A stretch of DNA of 64,000 bases from Trichomonas vaginalis G3 (lineage: Eukaryota; Parabasalia; Trichomonadida; Trichomonadidae), in contig NC_067204.1 in NCBI RefSeq assembly GCF_026262505.1, positions 21,731,300 to 21,795,299 on the forward strand, read 5' to 3'. The position numbers were made by a program, and so were the translations under genes. The notes below the pieces were generated by a model, which did not search any database, was not told the DNA's origin, and saw only the letters and a program-made list of their open reading frames with translations. Shown piece by piece: positions 9,743 to 18,850 of the stretch (the stretch's first letter is position 1; the number at the start of each line of letters is the position of its first letter).

Positions 9743-10708
9743 TTATAAACGTTTTACATGAATTGTACGATGTATATTTGAAATCCTAAACAATTTCGTA
9801 GCTTCTATTTCTTCTGTCAGTATGTCAAAAGTTTTAACAATGCCGAAAGTCTCTTTATATTTCTTCTTGACGTCAGATAGAAGGAAATCTTCTACTGTTG
9901 GATAGTTTTTGTTCAGAAATGCTAACATGTCCATTTTATCTTCTGCTGGCTTTTCTGCTTCTTTCTTTAAGTCTGCATAGTCGTTTCTCATTCTTTCTAT
10001 CTCTTTGACTGAGTAGTTATATTTCCTAATTGCTGCCTTACATTTTGAACATTGTGGGTTCATTTTTGCGTTATATTCTGAAACCTTACCTGCTAAAACA
10101 ACTAAGGCGTCAATTGCTCTCTTCATCTCAAACATAGCGGGTCTTATTTGTTCGTTCCATACTTTGCCTCTTCTATCTTTATCTCTTATCTGCCATACAC
10201 ATTCAGCAACTAACGAAACAAAGTTGTCGTAGGTCTTAAATTCTTCAGATTTATATATGTCAGAAATGTTTTTATATACCATGTCGCAATCTTTGTCCAT
10301 AACTTTATGGTTGCAATGAAAACCAAGGAATTCATAATTTACCTTACGAATGAACTTCTTTATTTCTACTGAGTCAGTTGGTTTCACTTCTATTTCATCG
10401 AATTCAGGAATAGTGAGTTTTTGTTGTTGGATTTCAGGTAGTTTAGGTAAATGGTCAATAATGTCCTGCATTTCATAAAGATACTGTTCATTTTGTTCAT
10501 CTTTCGCACTACAGTCTAAATTATTTGTTAAAAGTTCTTGCTTTATCTTCTGGATTTTTGTTTCGAAAGTATATGAAGAAGGAATGAAGTTTTTCATCTC
10601 TACCAACATTGACGTAGGATTCATGACTAACGAGTTTGGTGCTGTTGTTGTGGACAGAGTCCCGCCGTTCGCGGCTTGAATTGTTGTAGAACCTATTGTT
10701 GAAATCAT
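9743..10708 (-). CDS. Helical Polinton protein of unknown function
   Basis: A frame of 321 residues from ATG 10708. A longer frame starts upstream at 10780, but the shared leader ends just before 10708, so the shorter start (MISTIGSTT) is preferred. The protein is mostly helical and charged. It has a Cys-x2-Cys pair (PQCSKCKAAIRKY) near residue 220 that could bind zinc with other Cys/His residues, and a C-terminal region that may be a small globular domain. No family is recognised. It lies between two KilA-N genes on the same strand, which hints at a DNA-associated early function. Confidence 0.6.
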   Translation of the reverse strand: MISTIGSTTIQAANGGTLSTTTAPNSLVMNPTSMLVEMKNFIPSSYTFETKIQKIKQELLTNNLDCSAKDEQNEQYLYEMQDIIDHLPKLPEIQQQKLTIPEFDEIEVKPTDSVEIKKFIRKVNYEFLGFHCNHKVMDKDCDMVYKNISDIYKSEEFKTYDNFVSLVAECVWQIRDKDRRGKVWNEQIRPAMFEMKRAIDALVVLAGKVSEYNAKMNPQCSKCKAAIRKYNYSVKEIERMRNDYADLKKEAEKPAEDKMDMLAFLNKNYPTVEDFLLSDVKKKYKETFGIVKTFDILTEEIEATKLFRISNIHRTIHVKRL

Positions 10709-10770
10709 ATCTTTTATACAAAATAAAAAAATAAATAAAAATAAAACTAGCGTTATTTTTGGTCTTTTGT
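10709..10770 (-). promoter_or_regulatory. Shared Polinton gene leader (copy 3)
   Basis: On the minus strand: AATAACGCTAGTTTTATTTT, then a TTTATTTTGTATAAAAGAT end running into ATG 10708. This placement decides the start of the following gene. Confidence 0.6.
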
Positions 10771-10784
10771 GAAAATTCATGAAA

Positions 10785-10885
10785 ATTCAAGAGGTGAGAA
10801 AAGAGGTGAGAAAACAGGTGACATCTCACCTAGCCGCTTTGCGGCTCTGACCCTTTGGGTCTCTTCACCTAAACATTATTTTTAC
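10785..10885. repeat. AGGTGA block with GC hairpin pair (third, inverted copy)
   Basis: The same block as at 9440-9742, in opposite orientation, with AGCCGCTTTGCGGCT at 10832-10846 and GACCCTTTGGGTC at 10849-10861. Confidence 0.9.
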
Positions 10886-10914
10886 TGAATTTAGCAACAA
10901 AATAAATGGTTCAT

Positions 10915-11576
10915 TTACTCACAATATTTTTGTACAAAACGACCCCAAACTTTTAACTTCTTTTCTGCAGCTTCTAATGCTATCTTAGCGAGTTCATATT
11001 CTCTAAATTCTCTCTTTAAATCTTCTTGTTCCCATTGGTCTAGTTCGTATGGAGAATCTCTATAACCATAACATATCTCACGTTCATGTTCAAATTGTTT
11101 TTCGCACATTTTTCTAACTTCTTGTTCGAACAAAGGTTTAGCATTCTTTACTGTATCTTCAAGTTCTTCTTCATCTAATTTCTCATGAACTTTCTTGTCT
11201 ATGGAGTCCATAATTTTTCCAACTGCTATGCAATATTTTGGAGAAGCCCACATTGCTATATAGTTTATAAGTTTGGGTCTACATACGTTCCTCTAACCTG
11301 TTTGATTTCATCAGGAATTCCTGCATGAATTTTGTATAAAAAGCAACCGTCGGAATTCAGACGGTTGCTATATTCTTCACAAAATGCCTTATAATACTCT
11401 TCCCAGGACTTATTTTCCAACAACTTTCTAAAGTCTTTCCTAAACTGCTGACACATATTTGTTGCATTAATGTAACCATCCTTGTCTCTACGTAAGACTT
11501 CAATACCGTTATAAGTGCCTTTTGTGAATGTTTCGCCATTATATTTGTTAGTGAATGTTTTTGCTTCGACTGACAT
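10915..11576 (-). pseudogene. KilA-N domain protein, interrupted
   Basis: The start at ATG 11576 follows the shared leader. The N-terminal region contains the classic KilA-N signature DGYINATNMCQQFRKDFRKL, then a Trp-containing helix. The later part has the IAMWASPKYCIAVGKI-type end of the fold and a long charged coiled coil. KilA-N proteins of large DNA viruses bind DNA and often carry a second domain. The gene is interrupted, by about one break. Confidence 0.75.
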
Positions 11577-11640
11577 TTCTGTTCTTACATACCAAATAAA
11601 AAAATAAATAAAAATAAAAACTAACTTTATTTTTTCTATC
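11577..11640 (-). promoter_or_regulatory. Shared Polinton gene leader (copy 4)
   Basis: On the minus strand: AAAGTTAGTTTTTATTTTTA and a TTTTTTTATTTGGTATGTAA end, within ten bases of ATG 11576. Confidence 0.6.
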
Positions 11641-11654
11641 TTAAGGAAATTCAC

Positions 11655-11735
11655 GAAAATTCAAGAGGTGAAAAAACAGGTGAGAAAACAGGTGAAATCT
11701 CACCTCTTCACCTAAACATTATTTTTGGTGTAAAT
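11655..11735. repeat. AGGTGA block without the GC hairpin pair
   Basis: The sequence matches the block at 10785-10885 on both sides, but CTCACCT runs straight into CTTCACCTAAACATT. The 31-base hairpin pair is absent, so this is a natural empty site. Confidence 0.85.
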
Positions 11736-11801
11736 TTATGAAAACATTAATAATTCCATGATTGTTCTCATTCATGTCTGATTTACATCTAATGAAAAAG
11801 T

Positions 11802-12887
11802 TTAGATGAATTTTCTTATTCTTTCTGGCATATTTTTGTCTTTCCAATACTCCCGCTCTAATGGTCCCAGATGAGTTGGCTTTGACTCTCTCAAGTTCTT
11901 AGATGGTATAACATCTTCAACGCCTCCTTCATATCTTACTTTATAAGTGTCATCGTTTATGTTGTAGTCAAGTATTTCAATAACCACTCCTCGCTTTGCT
12001 TCGTCAATGGTTTCAGCAAGTTTGCCATTACTACTTTCGACTAATTTATGACGAGGGTAAAATGCTATGGAGTCGTCAGCAGCTTTTATAAGATATCCAT
12101 TACCTTGCGTAGAGTCTACGATATAATAATTTCGACTTAACCTTAAACGTTTCTTTGTCAACGGTTTGTCGTCAAGAACTACACGAACTTTTGTACCAGG
12201 AATGAGAGTAAATTGTTTTGAATTTCTGATATTTTGTGTTTGGCTTCGTTTCTTTTGTATATACTTTTCTTCTTGTTGTTGTGTCATTGAATTTGGTGTA
12301 TGTCCTGTTGTAGAATTTGTTGAGGAATTATATACTTCGAGAAAATGTTTCATTGTTTCTTCGGTAAAGTCTCGCTCTTGATTTAAATCTCTGAGCGTTC
12401 TTATGAAGCGGTTAATGATACCGAGTATGTTATGGTTATGGTCTTCAGTAGTGTAGTGAGTTATGTTATGCTTAATGAGAAATTCTGTGATTTCGTTGCT
12501 GAGGTATGCACTGTCTTGGTCTGATGTTAAAGTACTTGGGTTATGTTCTGCTACAAACTTTTGTAAAACTCTTAACACTTCACGAGTTCCTTTATTTCTC
12601 ATTATATACGCATATGCTTTACGAGTGTTAACATTAATGAAGATGAGGAATGGTTTATGTCCTCCTTTTCTGCTTTGAATGAGAGTGTCAAATTGGTATG
12701 CGTCAGGAGTGTTGGAGTAAATTGGTAAAAAGTAGTCGTAAGGGTTTATTTTTGTTTGATGTACAACATTTTTGTCAAAGAACCTTTTCACTTCAGCTCT
12801 GTTAGTAAATCCCCGACTCTTTGCAGCTTCATTGAATTTCTTAAATGACCTCCATGGATGTTGTTCGAATACTTCTTTCAAGCTCAT
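11802..12887 (-). CDS. rve-type integrase with C-terminal chromodomain
   Basis: A single open frame of 361 residues from ATG 12887. Residues about 60-200 form a retroviral-type integrase core: a YQFDTLI strand, then LTSDQDSAYLS, then a helix region with INRFIRTLRDLNQ. Near the C-terminus VVIEILDYNINDDTYKVRYE and the following VIPSKNLRE match a chromodomain, common in trichomonad Polinton integrases and thought to steer insertion to chromatin marks. It is the diagnostic gene for calling this element a Polinton. The reading frame looks whole. Confidence 0.92.
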   Translation of the reverse strand: MSLKEVFEQHPWRSFKKFNEAAKSRGFTNRAEVKRFFDKNVVHQTKINPYDYFLPIYSNTPDAYQFDTLIQSRKGGHKPFLIFINVNTRKAYAYIMRNKGTREVLRVLQKFVAEHNPSTLTSDQDSAYLSNEITEFLIKHNITHYTTEDHNHNILGIINRFIRTLRDLNQERDFTEETMKHFLEVYNSSTNSTTGHTPNSMTQQQEEKYIQKKRSQTQNIRNSKQFTLIPGTKVRVVLDDKPLTKKRLRLSRNYYIVDSTQGNGYLIKAADDSIAFYPRHKLVESSNGKLAETIDEAKRGVVIEILDYNINDDTYKVRYEGGVEDVIPSKNLRESKPTHLGPLEREYWKDKNMPERIRKFI

Positions 12888-12923
12888 TTATGTAAAGTTA
12901 AAGATTTTATTCTAGGCTCAAGT

Positions 12924-12938
12924 GCGTTCATTGAACGC
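12924..12938. repeat. Small GC hairpin at the 3' end of the fibre gene
   Basis: GCGTTC-ATT-GAACGC, a 6-bp stem with a 3-base loop. It overlaps the stop codon of the fibre gene and has the same stem/3-base-loop build as the other GC hairpins of the window. Confidence 0.6.
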
Positions 12939-15890
12939 GGTACCATGCAAATACAGTCACAAATGGTGGCATGTAATCTGCACCCGAGCCTGTTGGATTT
13001 GTTGTGAAAGTATGGGCATGATTTCCTGCGGTTCCACAGAAAATACCTGCGCTTGAATCTACTGGGTCACTTGAAATATCATATCTATGCATTCCCTGTC
13101 TATCCGAACCTGCTGCAAGATTTGTATAACCTCTTTTTGTTATTGAATGTGAATGACTACCTGTTGTTTTGTAGTTCCTGTATGAGTGTGCGGTGGAAGG
13201 TTTGCTTCAGTAATTTTCTTCGAACCTCCTGTTTGCTTTGAAGAGTTAGCACAGTATAAGAATTTGTCTACAATCTGCTGCCATGTACCAAAACCTAAAA
13301 CTGTTGCTGGATTTGTTGAGTTCATTGACGTATAAATAGAGCCTATAGGATATAATGTTTGAAGAATCTGAGTCTTTAATGTTTGAAGCTCTGTTTTGTC
13401 TGCTTTCTTGTCATATAAATCTTGAGCAGTGAATTTAATATTATGTTCATCCTTCATGACATAAACATCTTTACATCTAATGTTTTTCATCGTCGTTATG
13501 TCGTCATCCGATGTTAAACCTTGTGGAAAGTTAGGAGGTTTTACAATATAATGCATCCCACCAGTTTCTTCAACCGTTCCTTCAATACTTTCTATAGCAA
13601 CAGTTGTAAAACTTGTATGTGTATGAGTCTTATTTGCTTTTTTATCTAACATTGCTGGTAGTTCATGTGCTTCAAAGTTTCTGGCATGACCTTCGATATT
13701 CATACATTTGTTATTTAAGGAGTTTAGTGTATCTTTTACGCTTGTACTTGGATTCTCTAAAGGTGCACTTGAACCAAGGGTATAGTTCAAATTATGTCGT
13801 CTGCTCTAACAGTTGAGAAGGAGTTATGTGTATGTTTTTGTCAGCTTTACTGTCTAATGTAGCTTGAAGTTCATTTATATCGGAGATGTTGTGTTTATGA
13901 GATTTCAAAACTTTTTCATTGCTTCGAGTTCAACTTTGTCAGCTTTACTTTTAATAGCATCTTCAAACGTTATTTTTGACTTAACTCTCAAAGTAATCTT
14001 GGTTCAACTAATACACCTTTAACAGAGAAAGTAGAGGCATAAATTTCATCGTTAACTAAATGCTTTGGTGCTTTACCTGTGTCATACTGTACAGTACAGC
14101 TTATGTCATAACCTTTAGCACGAATGTATTTATATCTTCTTTCATTAACATTTTTTGTCTTCGCTTCATCACTTCGTGTTAAATATCCATGGTAGTCCGT
14201 TATAATCTGTTCGTCTGAAGTTATATAATGAACGTGGTTTTTATCTGCTTTTTCGGCTAATTTCTCATTAACATCTCACTTCTAATTCAACTCTTCCGCC
14301 AGAACTCTTATTATCATTAATCTTTTTCATTAATTCGGTAATTACGTCAAAAGACTATATTCTGTTTTCGGTTTTGTAAATAATGAGTCAAAATTTCTTT
14401 TCATCATTACATCGCTGACATTAATGATATCACCAATTCCTTTTTCATTTATTCTCTTCATTAATTCTGCAATAATGACGAATATATAATCTGTTAATTT
14501 ATTCTCTTCATCGAGGGTTATAGAATGTTTTGAAATTGAATCATTAACTCCTCTAAATATCAATAACTTCAGGATACACGTTTTTAATGTCTTGAATAAC
14601 CCGACCAGTATCCTCGCCACTATGTGGCTCTGAGCCCGTTGGGCTCTGTTGTTCATGTTCTTCGTTCCCGTCGTTACGTGGTTTTATATCTCTAACCATC
14701 ATCAACGCAGCCATAACCGGAGGGTTTGTTGCTACCTGTTCGAAAAATCCGTCCGTTATGTATGGTATATCTAAATAATTTCTTTGTGTTTGTTAAAACA
14801 TTTGAAAACAAGTCTTTTAAAACCATCTACAAAATTTCCTGTTTCACCTAATGTTCTTGCAGCATTTACAAGCTCACCCATTCCCGCTTTTGACCCCAAA
14901 AACGTCCATATTGCATTTATTTCACTCTGTATAGTTGTCCATTCAGCGAAACTAACACCACCGCATTCGCTAAGTTGAAATGAAATTCAGTGGATCGAAC
15001 TTAATTCCACCTTCTTTTTCAATTTCAACGAACTCACTAACATGAGATTTTAAATATTCTTTCGTTAAAATTGTTTTCCCCGATGTTATGTCATTAACGA
15101 AACTATCACCGTCAAAAGTTAATGAATTCAATTTCGTCGTTGATGCTTTTATTTCATACACCGCTTTATTGATAGTTTTTTGGCTCACCTTCTTTAGAAG
15201 CATATGAAACATTAATGAATGAATTATATGTATTCGTGAATGAATTAAAATCAATGATTTCATTAATGACGCCTTTAATGATTCGTTAACTGTAATCCTT
15301 AAAACAATTACTGAACTGTCCTTTATGAAAGGTACACTGCAAACCGTCGATTTGGATCAAATGCTGTAGTTGGTGGCAGGAATATTAATGATATAAGTCA
15401 TTAAATCATTAAGTGACGTAAATAATTTGTCGTTTTGATTTAATTTCTTTAGCATCTGTTATATATGGTAATTTTATTTCTGTAGTTTCTGAATTAAAGA
15501 TATTCGCTAAAATGTTTTTGTAAACTGTTTTGAACAGCTGGTAAACCGTTGAATCCGGAACTCTTACGATTTCACCGTCCTTAATAAATGGCATTGCACA
15601 TGGTGTAGTGCTTGGGTCAAATCTTTCGGATTATAATTCAACATATATTCTAACGCTTCATATACAGACTTATATACTGTTGTGTCGTTCTTCATGACAA
15701 TTCTCCATTTACAATGAAAGGCATAGTACATGGAGTTAAAATAGGGTCAAACTTTTCATAGTCCTTCCATGTTATGTAATTCTCATATTTCCATCAGAAA
15801 TAAAACAATATATTTGTCAGTAAGTGTGAGAGAGTATTGACCAAAATATAAACGTTTAGCTCTGTCAGCTTCATACGCATATGCATATAC
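12928..15890 (-). pseudogene. Collar/tail-fibre-type protein gene, broken
   Basis: The 3' part reads as a phage-tail-collar-like domain: YPIGSIYTSMNSTNPATVLG, then TGGSKKITEANLPPHTHTG, with a terminal PPFVTVFAWYRVQ. Upstream are repeated short segments with KADKTELQTLKTQ-type heptads and alternating strands, as in trimeric fibres. Known: such collar domains cap attachment fibres of phages, and trichomonad Polintons carry similar long genes. This copy is badly decayed, with many breaks across about 3 kb. Likely role when whole: surface fibre of the particle. Confidence 0.7.
14632..14646. repeat. Small GC hairpin inside the fibre gene region
   Basis: GAGCCC-GTT-GGGCTC, a 6-bp stem with a 3-base loop, flanked by CTCTG on one side and TGTTG on the other; it resembles the ACCCTTTGGGT hairpins at 9.4-10.9 kb. 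Confidence 0.65.
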
Positions 15891-15925
15891 TCATATTTTA
15901 ATGAGAATAAAATGTTGTTCTATTA

Positions 15926-16687
15926 TTGCAAAGTACAGACCCAAACGAATACGGGACAGTAAAGCTACAAACAAACTTAGGTCTACAGAATGAGGCGCTT
16001 GCATTCAGAATGGTTGACTTCAATACTATCGCTTCATTCGTTATAACAGATGAAACAGATTTCATAGAGATTGAAATAGATGGAAAGAAGCACGAAATAA
16101 GATTTCACAATAATGTAGAATATAAGATGGAAACATTAGCTGGAGTGTTAAATGCGCTCATAAATACTACAATAAACAAGGAGAACGAAGAAAACTTAAT
16201 GAATGTTAAACTTATTGCAGGAGTTTTGAAGTTCAGTTATGCGAAGGAGTTTAAGATAACACGAATGAGTCATAGAGTTCAATTGCTTCTGGGTGCATAC
16301 CATATGACATTTTTGAAAAGTGTTGACAAAACGATTGAGATGAAATCTGTTCCATACGTATGTTATGGCAATTGTTTATACATTGAGTCTAAAATAGCTA
16401 ATGTCACAGGTATTTCAGGAGTTAATAGTAAAGGTTCAGTAGAATATAAATCCTTCTGTTATGCAGTCAATTCAATGTTCATTCCAAACGTTCCTGTCAT
16501 AGTAACTCATTTAGGTAAATGGATTCGCATTAGTCCTCATAATTTGAAAGACATGCAATTCAGACTTGTTGACTTTCAAGGCGAGCCTGTAGAACTGAAG
16601 GCACCAGTGCGAATGACTGTTGAAGTTGACTTTTTAGAAAATATTAAATGCAACAGCTTACAAGAGAACTCAGAGCTAAAAATATAA
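15926..16687 (+). CDS. Predicted jelly-roll minor capsid (penton-like) protein
   Basis: About 253 residues, sheet-rich. The C-terminal part (FRLVDFQGEPVELKAPVRM and the following strand) is a pattern I associate with structural proteins of trichomonad Polintons. A good initiator ATG is not obvious at this 5' end, so the start is uncertain. The next gene begins 40 bases before this one ends. Penton identity is an inference from size and fold type. Confidence 0.45.
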   Translation: MQSTDPNEYGTVKLQTNLGLQNEALAFRMVDFNTIASFVITDETDFIEIEIDGKKHEIRFHNNVEYKMETLAGVLNALINTTINKENEENLMNVKLIAGVLKFSYAKEFKITRMSHRVQLLLGAYHMTFLKSVDKTIEMKSVPYVCYGNCLYIESKIANVTGISGVNSKGSVEYKSFCYAVNSMFIPNVPVIVTHLGKWIRISPHNLKDMQFRLVDFQGEPVELKAPVRMTVEVDFLENIKCNSLQENSELKI

Positions 16688-16917
16688 AGTATGAATGTTA
16701 TGTATTAGGTCATGAACTTTGGTTATTGCTGTTTGATGAAACAAATGAGTTAGTTATGTCAGTCAAGAGAACAGAAAAAGGCGTCAAAGGCGCCGAGCGC
16801 AAAGCGCTATATTGTGTTAGTGAAAACTGCACCAAGTCAATAAGATTAGGTTTGCATTATGAAGATGAGTTCGATACTGTTGAAGAAGTTTTGGACAGAT
16901 ATTACAAATTGCTTTAA
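16648..16917 (+). CDS. Small Polinton protein, 89 residues
   Basis: A complete frame with ATG at 16648, overlapping the previous gene by 40 bases. It is a mixed alpha/beta sequence without a known domain. A GC double hairpin (GGCGTC-AAA-GGCGCC, one G-T pair, and AGCGC-AAA-GCGCT, 16780-16808) lies inside the coding sequence and is read as KGVKGAERKAL. Its stop shares a TTAA with the convergent gene ending at 16914. Function unknown. Confidence 0.5.
   Translation: MQQLTRELRAKNIKYECYVLGHELWLLLFDETNELVMSVKRTEKGVKGAERKALYCVSENCTKSIRLGLHYEDEFDTVEEVLDRYYKLL
16780..16808. repeat. GC double hairpin inside a coding region
   Basis: Two adjacent stems with AAA loops: GGCGTC/GGCGCC (one G-T wobble) and AGCGC/GCGCT. 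It has the same two-stem layout as the intergenic pairs at 9456, 9667 and 10832. Confidence 0.7.
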
Positions 16918-17528
16918 TTTACTAAAACATATTTCAAGCAAAGTTTATATTCTGTTGAAAGTTTTGTATACTCGTTCGAATATTTATACTTAAACTCAAC
17001 TCCTGTAGTTCCTGGTGTTTCAATGATGCGGATGTTACCTATTTTCATGAATAGTGGAGTTTGACCACAGCATTCGATTTCAGGGTCGAGATAGTCAATG
17101 ACACATTGTTTCCCTGTTATTCGTGATATAACATTTTCAAGGTCCTCCTTTGTTAGAATTATTTGGTTCTTGCTTATAAGATTTATCAAAAGCTTCTTAT
17201 CGTCTTTGAGTAAAATTGTTTGGTATAACTGAAGAAGGTAATGGTCTACGTTATCTGAAGGATTTGTTTGAACATTTGTGTAAGGGTTGTCGTTGGCTTC
17301 TCTTGAAAGAATTTGGTCCAGTGGTGGATACTCTAACTTAACATCTGATGTAGCGTTAGCGTTTGAAGCTGAGTTTAAATTCACGGATTTCAGCTCTGGT
17401 TCTTTTTCTTTCAAACACTCTGAACTATAGTTCTTTATGACAATATTGTTTGTCGTTCGTGAGTCAACATTTGATGTTGGTTCAATTGGAACATTAACGG
17501 CACCAGCTAAGATGGATTTGCTTCTCAT
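16914..17528 (-). CDS. Polinton protein of unknown function, 204 residues
   Basis: A complete frame from ATG 17528. The N-terminal 100 residues are Asn/Ser-rich and probably disordered. The C-terminal half looks globular (LTKEDLENVISRITGKQCVI, then a sheet-rich end). It converges on the 16648 gene with stop codons overlapping in one TTAA, and is divergent from the gene at 17554, 25 bases away. No family recognised; packed among structural genes and the ATPase, so a virion role is possible. Confidence 0.55.
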   Translation of the reverse strand: MRSKSILAGAVNVPIEPTSNVDSRTTNNIVIKNYSSECLKEKEPELKSVNLNSASNANATSDVKLEYPPLDQILSREANDNPYTNVQTNPSDNVDHYLLQLYQTILLKDDKKLLINLISKNQIILTKEDLENVISRITGKQCVIDYLDPEIECCGQTPLFMKIGNIRIIETPGTTGVEFKYKYSNEYTKLSTEYKLCLKYVLVN

Positions 17529-17553
17529 TTCATATAGAATAAAAACCTTTTAT

Positions 17554-17955
17554 ATGTATGAAATGAACAATATACTCGACAAGGGTTTGAATGTAAAGCT
17601 AACGAATGAAAATATTGTTGAATTCACTGAGACAGGAGCTGTGTATAAAGATGTAGAACTACTGAACAAAAGAGCTAAGGGAAGAAGCAGGAACATGAAC
17701 AAAGGGTGGAAGCCTATAAAAATTTATGTCAACGATGGCTCAGGAGGTTCAAACATAAAGTATGCAGAAAGTTATAGAGTTTATGCTCTCAAAGGTGAAA
17801 AGCCTTCATTTAAGAACAGCTATTCTAACGCATATCCTCAAAAGCTAACGGATGGGGAAGTGGATGATATGAATGACAGCAAAAATATTAACAGAAATGG
17901 CGACAGAGATGCATGGAATTTGTTTACCATCAGTCAATTGAAGGTTAAACTTTAA
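17554..17955 (+). CDS. Polinton protein of unknown function, 133 residues
   Basis: ATG at 17554 (MYEMNNILDKGLNVKL) is chosen over an upstream in-frame start because that longer version would overlap the divergent gene starting at 17528. The protein is small, basic and Asn/Lys-rich, with a possible beta-rich core (WKPIKIYVNDGSGGSNIKYA). It converges on the ATPase gene with stop codons sharing TTAA at 17952-17955. Not recognised. Confidence 0.5.
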   Translation: MYEMNNILDKGLNVKLTNENIVEFTETGAVYKDVELLNKRAKGRSRNMNKGWKPIKIYVNDGSGGSNIKYAESYRVYALKGEKPSFKNSYSNAYPQKLTDGEVDDMNDSKNINRNGDRDAWNLFTISQLKVKL

Positions 17956-18834
17956 AACAATGTTGGTCGTTCCCATGGAATATTTTTGACTTTAATGGTA
18001 TTAGTCATGATATGAATCTCAAGGTATGAACGAGGAGAGATGAGAGACTTATATGCTTCCCAAATTTCTTCAAAAGGTAATGTTATACCTGACTGTTTCC
18101 AAATGAGTTCAATATCATAACGTGAGAAACCTTGAAAGATAACGAAGTCAGTTATGAGACGTTTTATGTTTAAAGCTAAAAACCTCCATGTTTGCATAAG
18201 TATTGCTACAGTTAAGTGGTAATGTCTGACTTTAGTAATGATGTTAGCTAATGGTGAGTCTGGCTTTGACACTAAACCTTTTCCGGCGAAGTCGTCACAA
18301 ACGAGCAGAGTGTTTGAAGGATACTTTTTGAAGGGGTATTTTGAAAGTTTTGACAGAATGTAGTTTGTAGTCGTTTCATATCGTAAACTCCTGAGTATTG
18401 ACGTAAGTGGTGTTTGTCAATAATTCTTTCCATCTCTTCTGAAGTCTTTTGCATTCCTGACTGTATAAATTCAACGATGGCATAATATTTCCTCTTACGT
18501 CGAATGTAACGTTGAAGAAATTCAATGAGTTCACTGTCTGGAACTTTAACGACAGAGGCTTGAACTTTTGACATAAATGTTTTCGCTGTTGAGTCCATAG
18601 AGTCTGAAGTTGCTGATATAATGATTTGGTCATAATATGAATCTTTCTAAACGCTCTGTTATGAGTATATGACGAATGAGGTTAAATGTCTTACCTGAAC
18701 CCATCTTTCCACAATAGAAATAAACACCATTTGAACAGAATCATAATCTTACTGAAAGGAAGAATGAGAGAAGAGTTAAGTTTGTCTGTAGTTTCATTCA
18801 TGTCTTCATCTACGTCATGTATTAAATGCTTCAT
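17952..18834 (-). pseudogene. FtsK/HerA-type genome-packaging ATPase, broken
   Basis: The span shows the hallmarks of the A32-like packaging ATPase: a Walker A GSGKT near its beginning, a hydrophobic strand followed by an Asp pair before the middle, and a later segment (TKVRHYHLTVAILMQTWRFL) matching the conserved arginine/glutamine region of the family. When whole, this enzyme pumps DNA into capsids. The gene is interrupted, with a few breaks. It is divergent from the structural gene at 18851. Confidence 0.75.
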
Positions 18835-18850
18835 TTTATCTCCATTAAAA

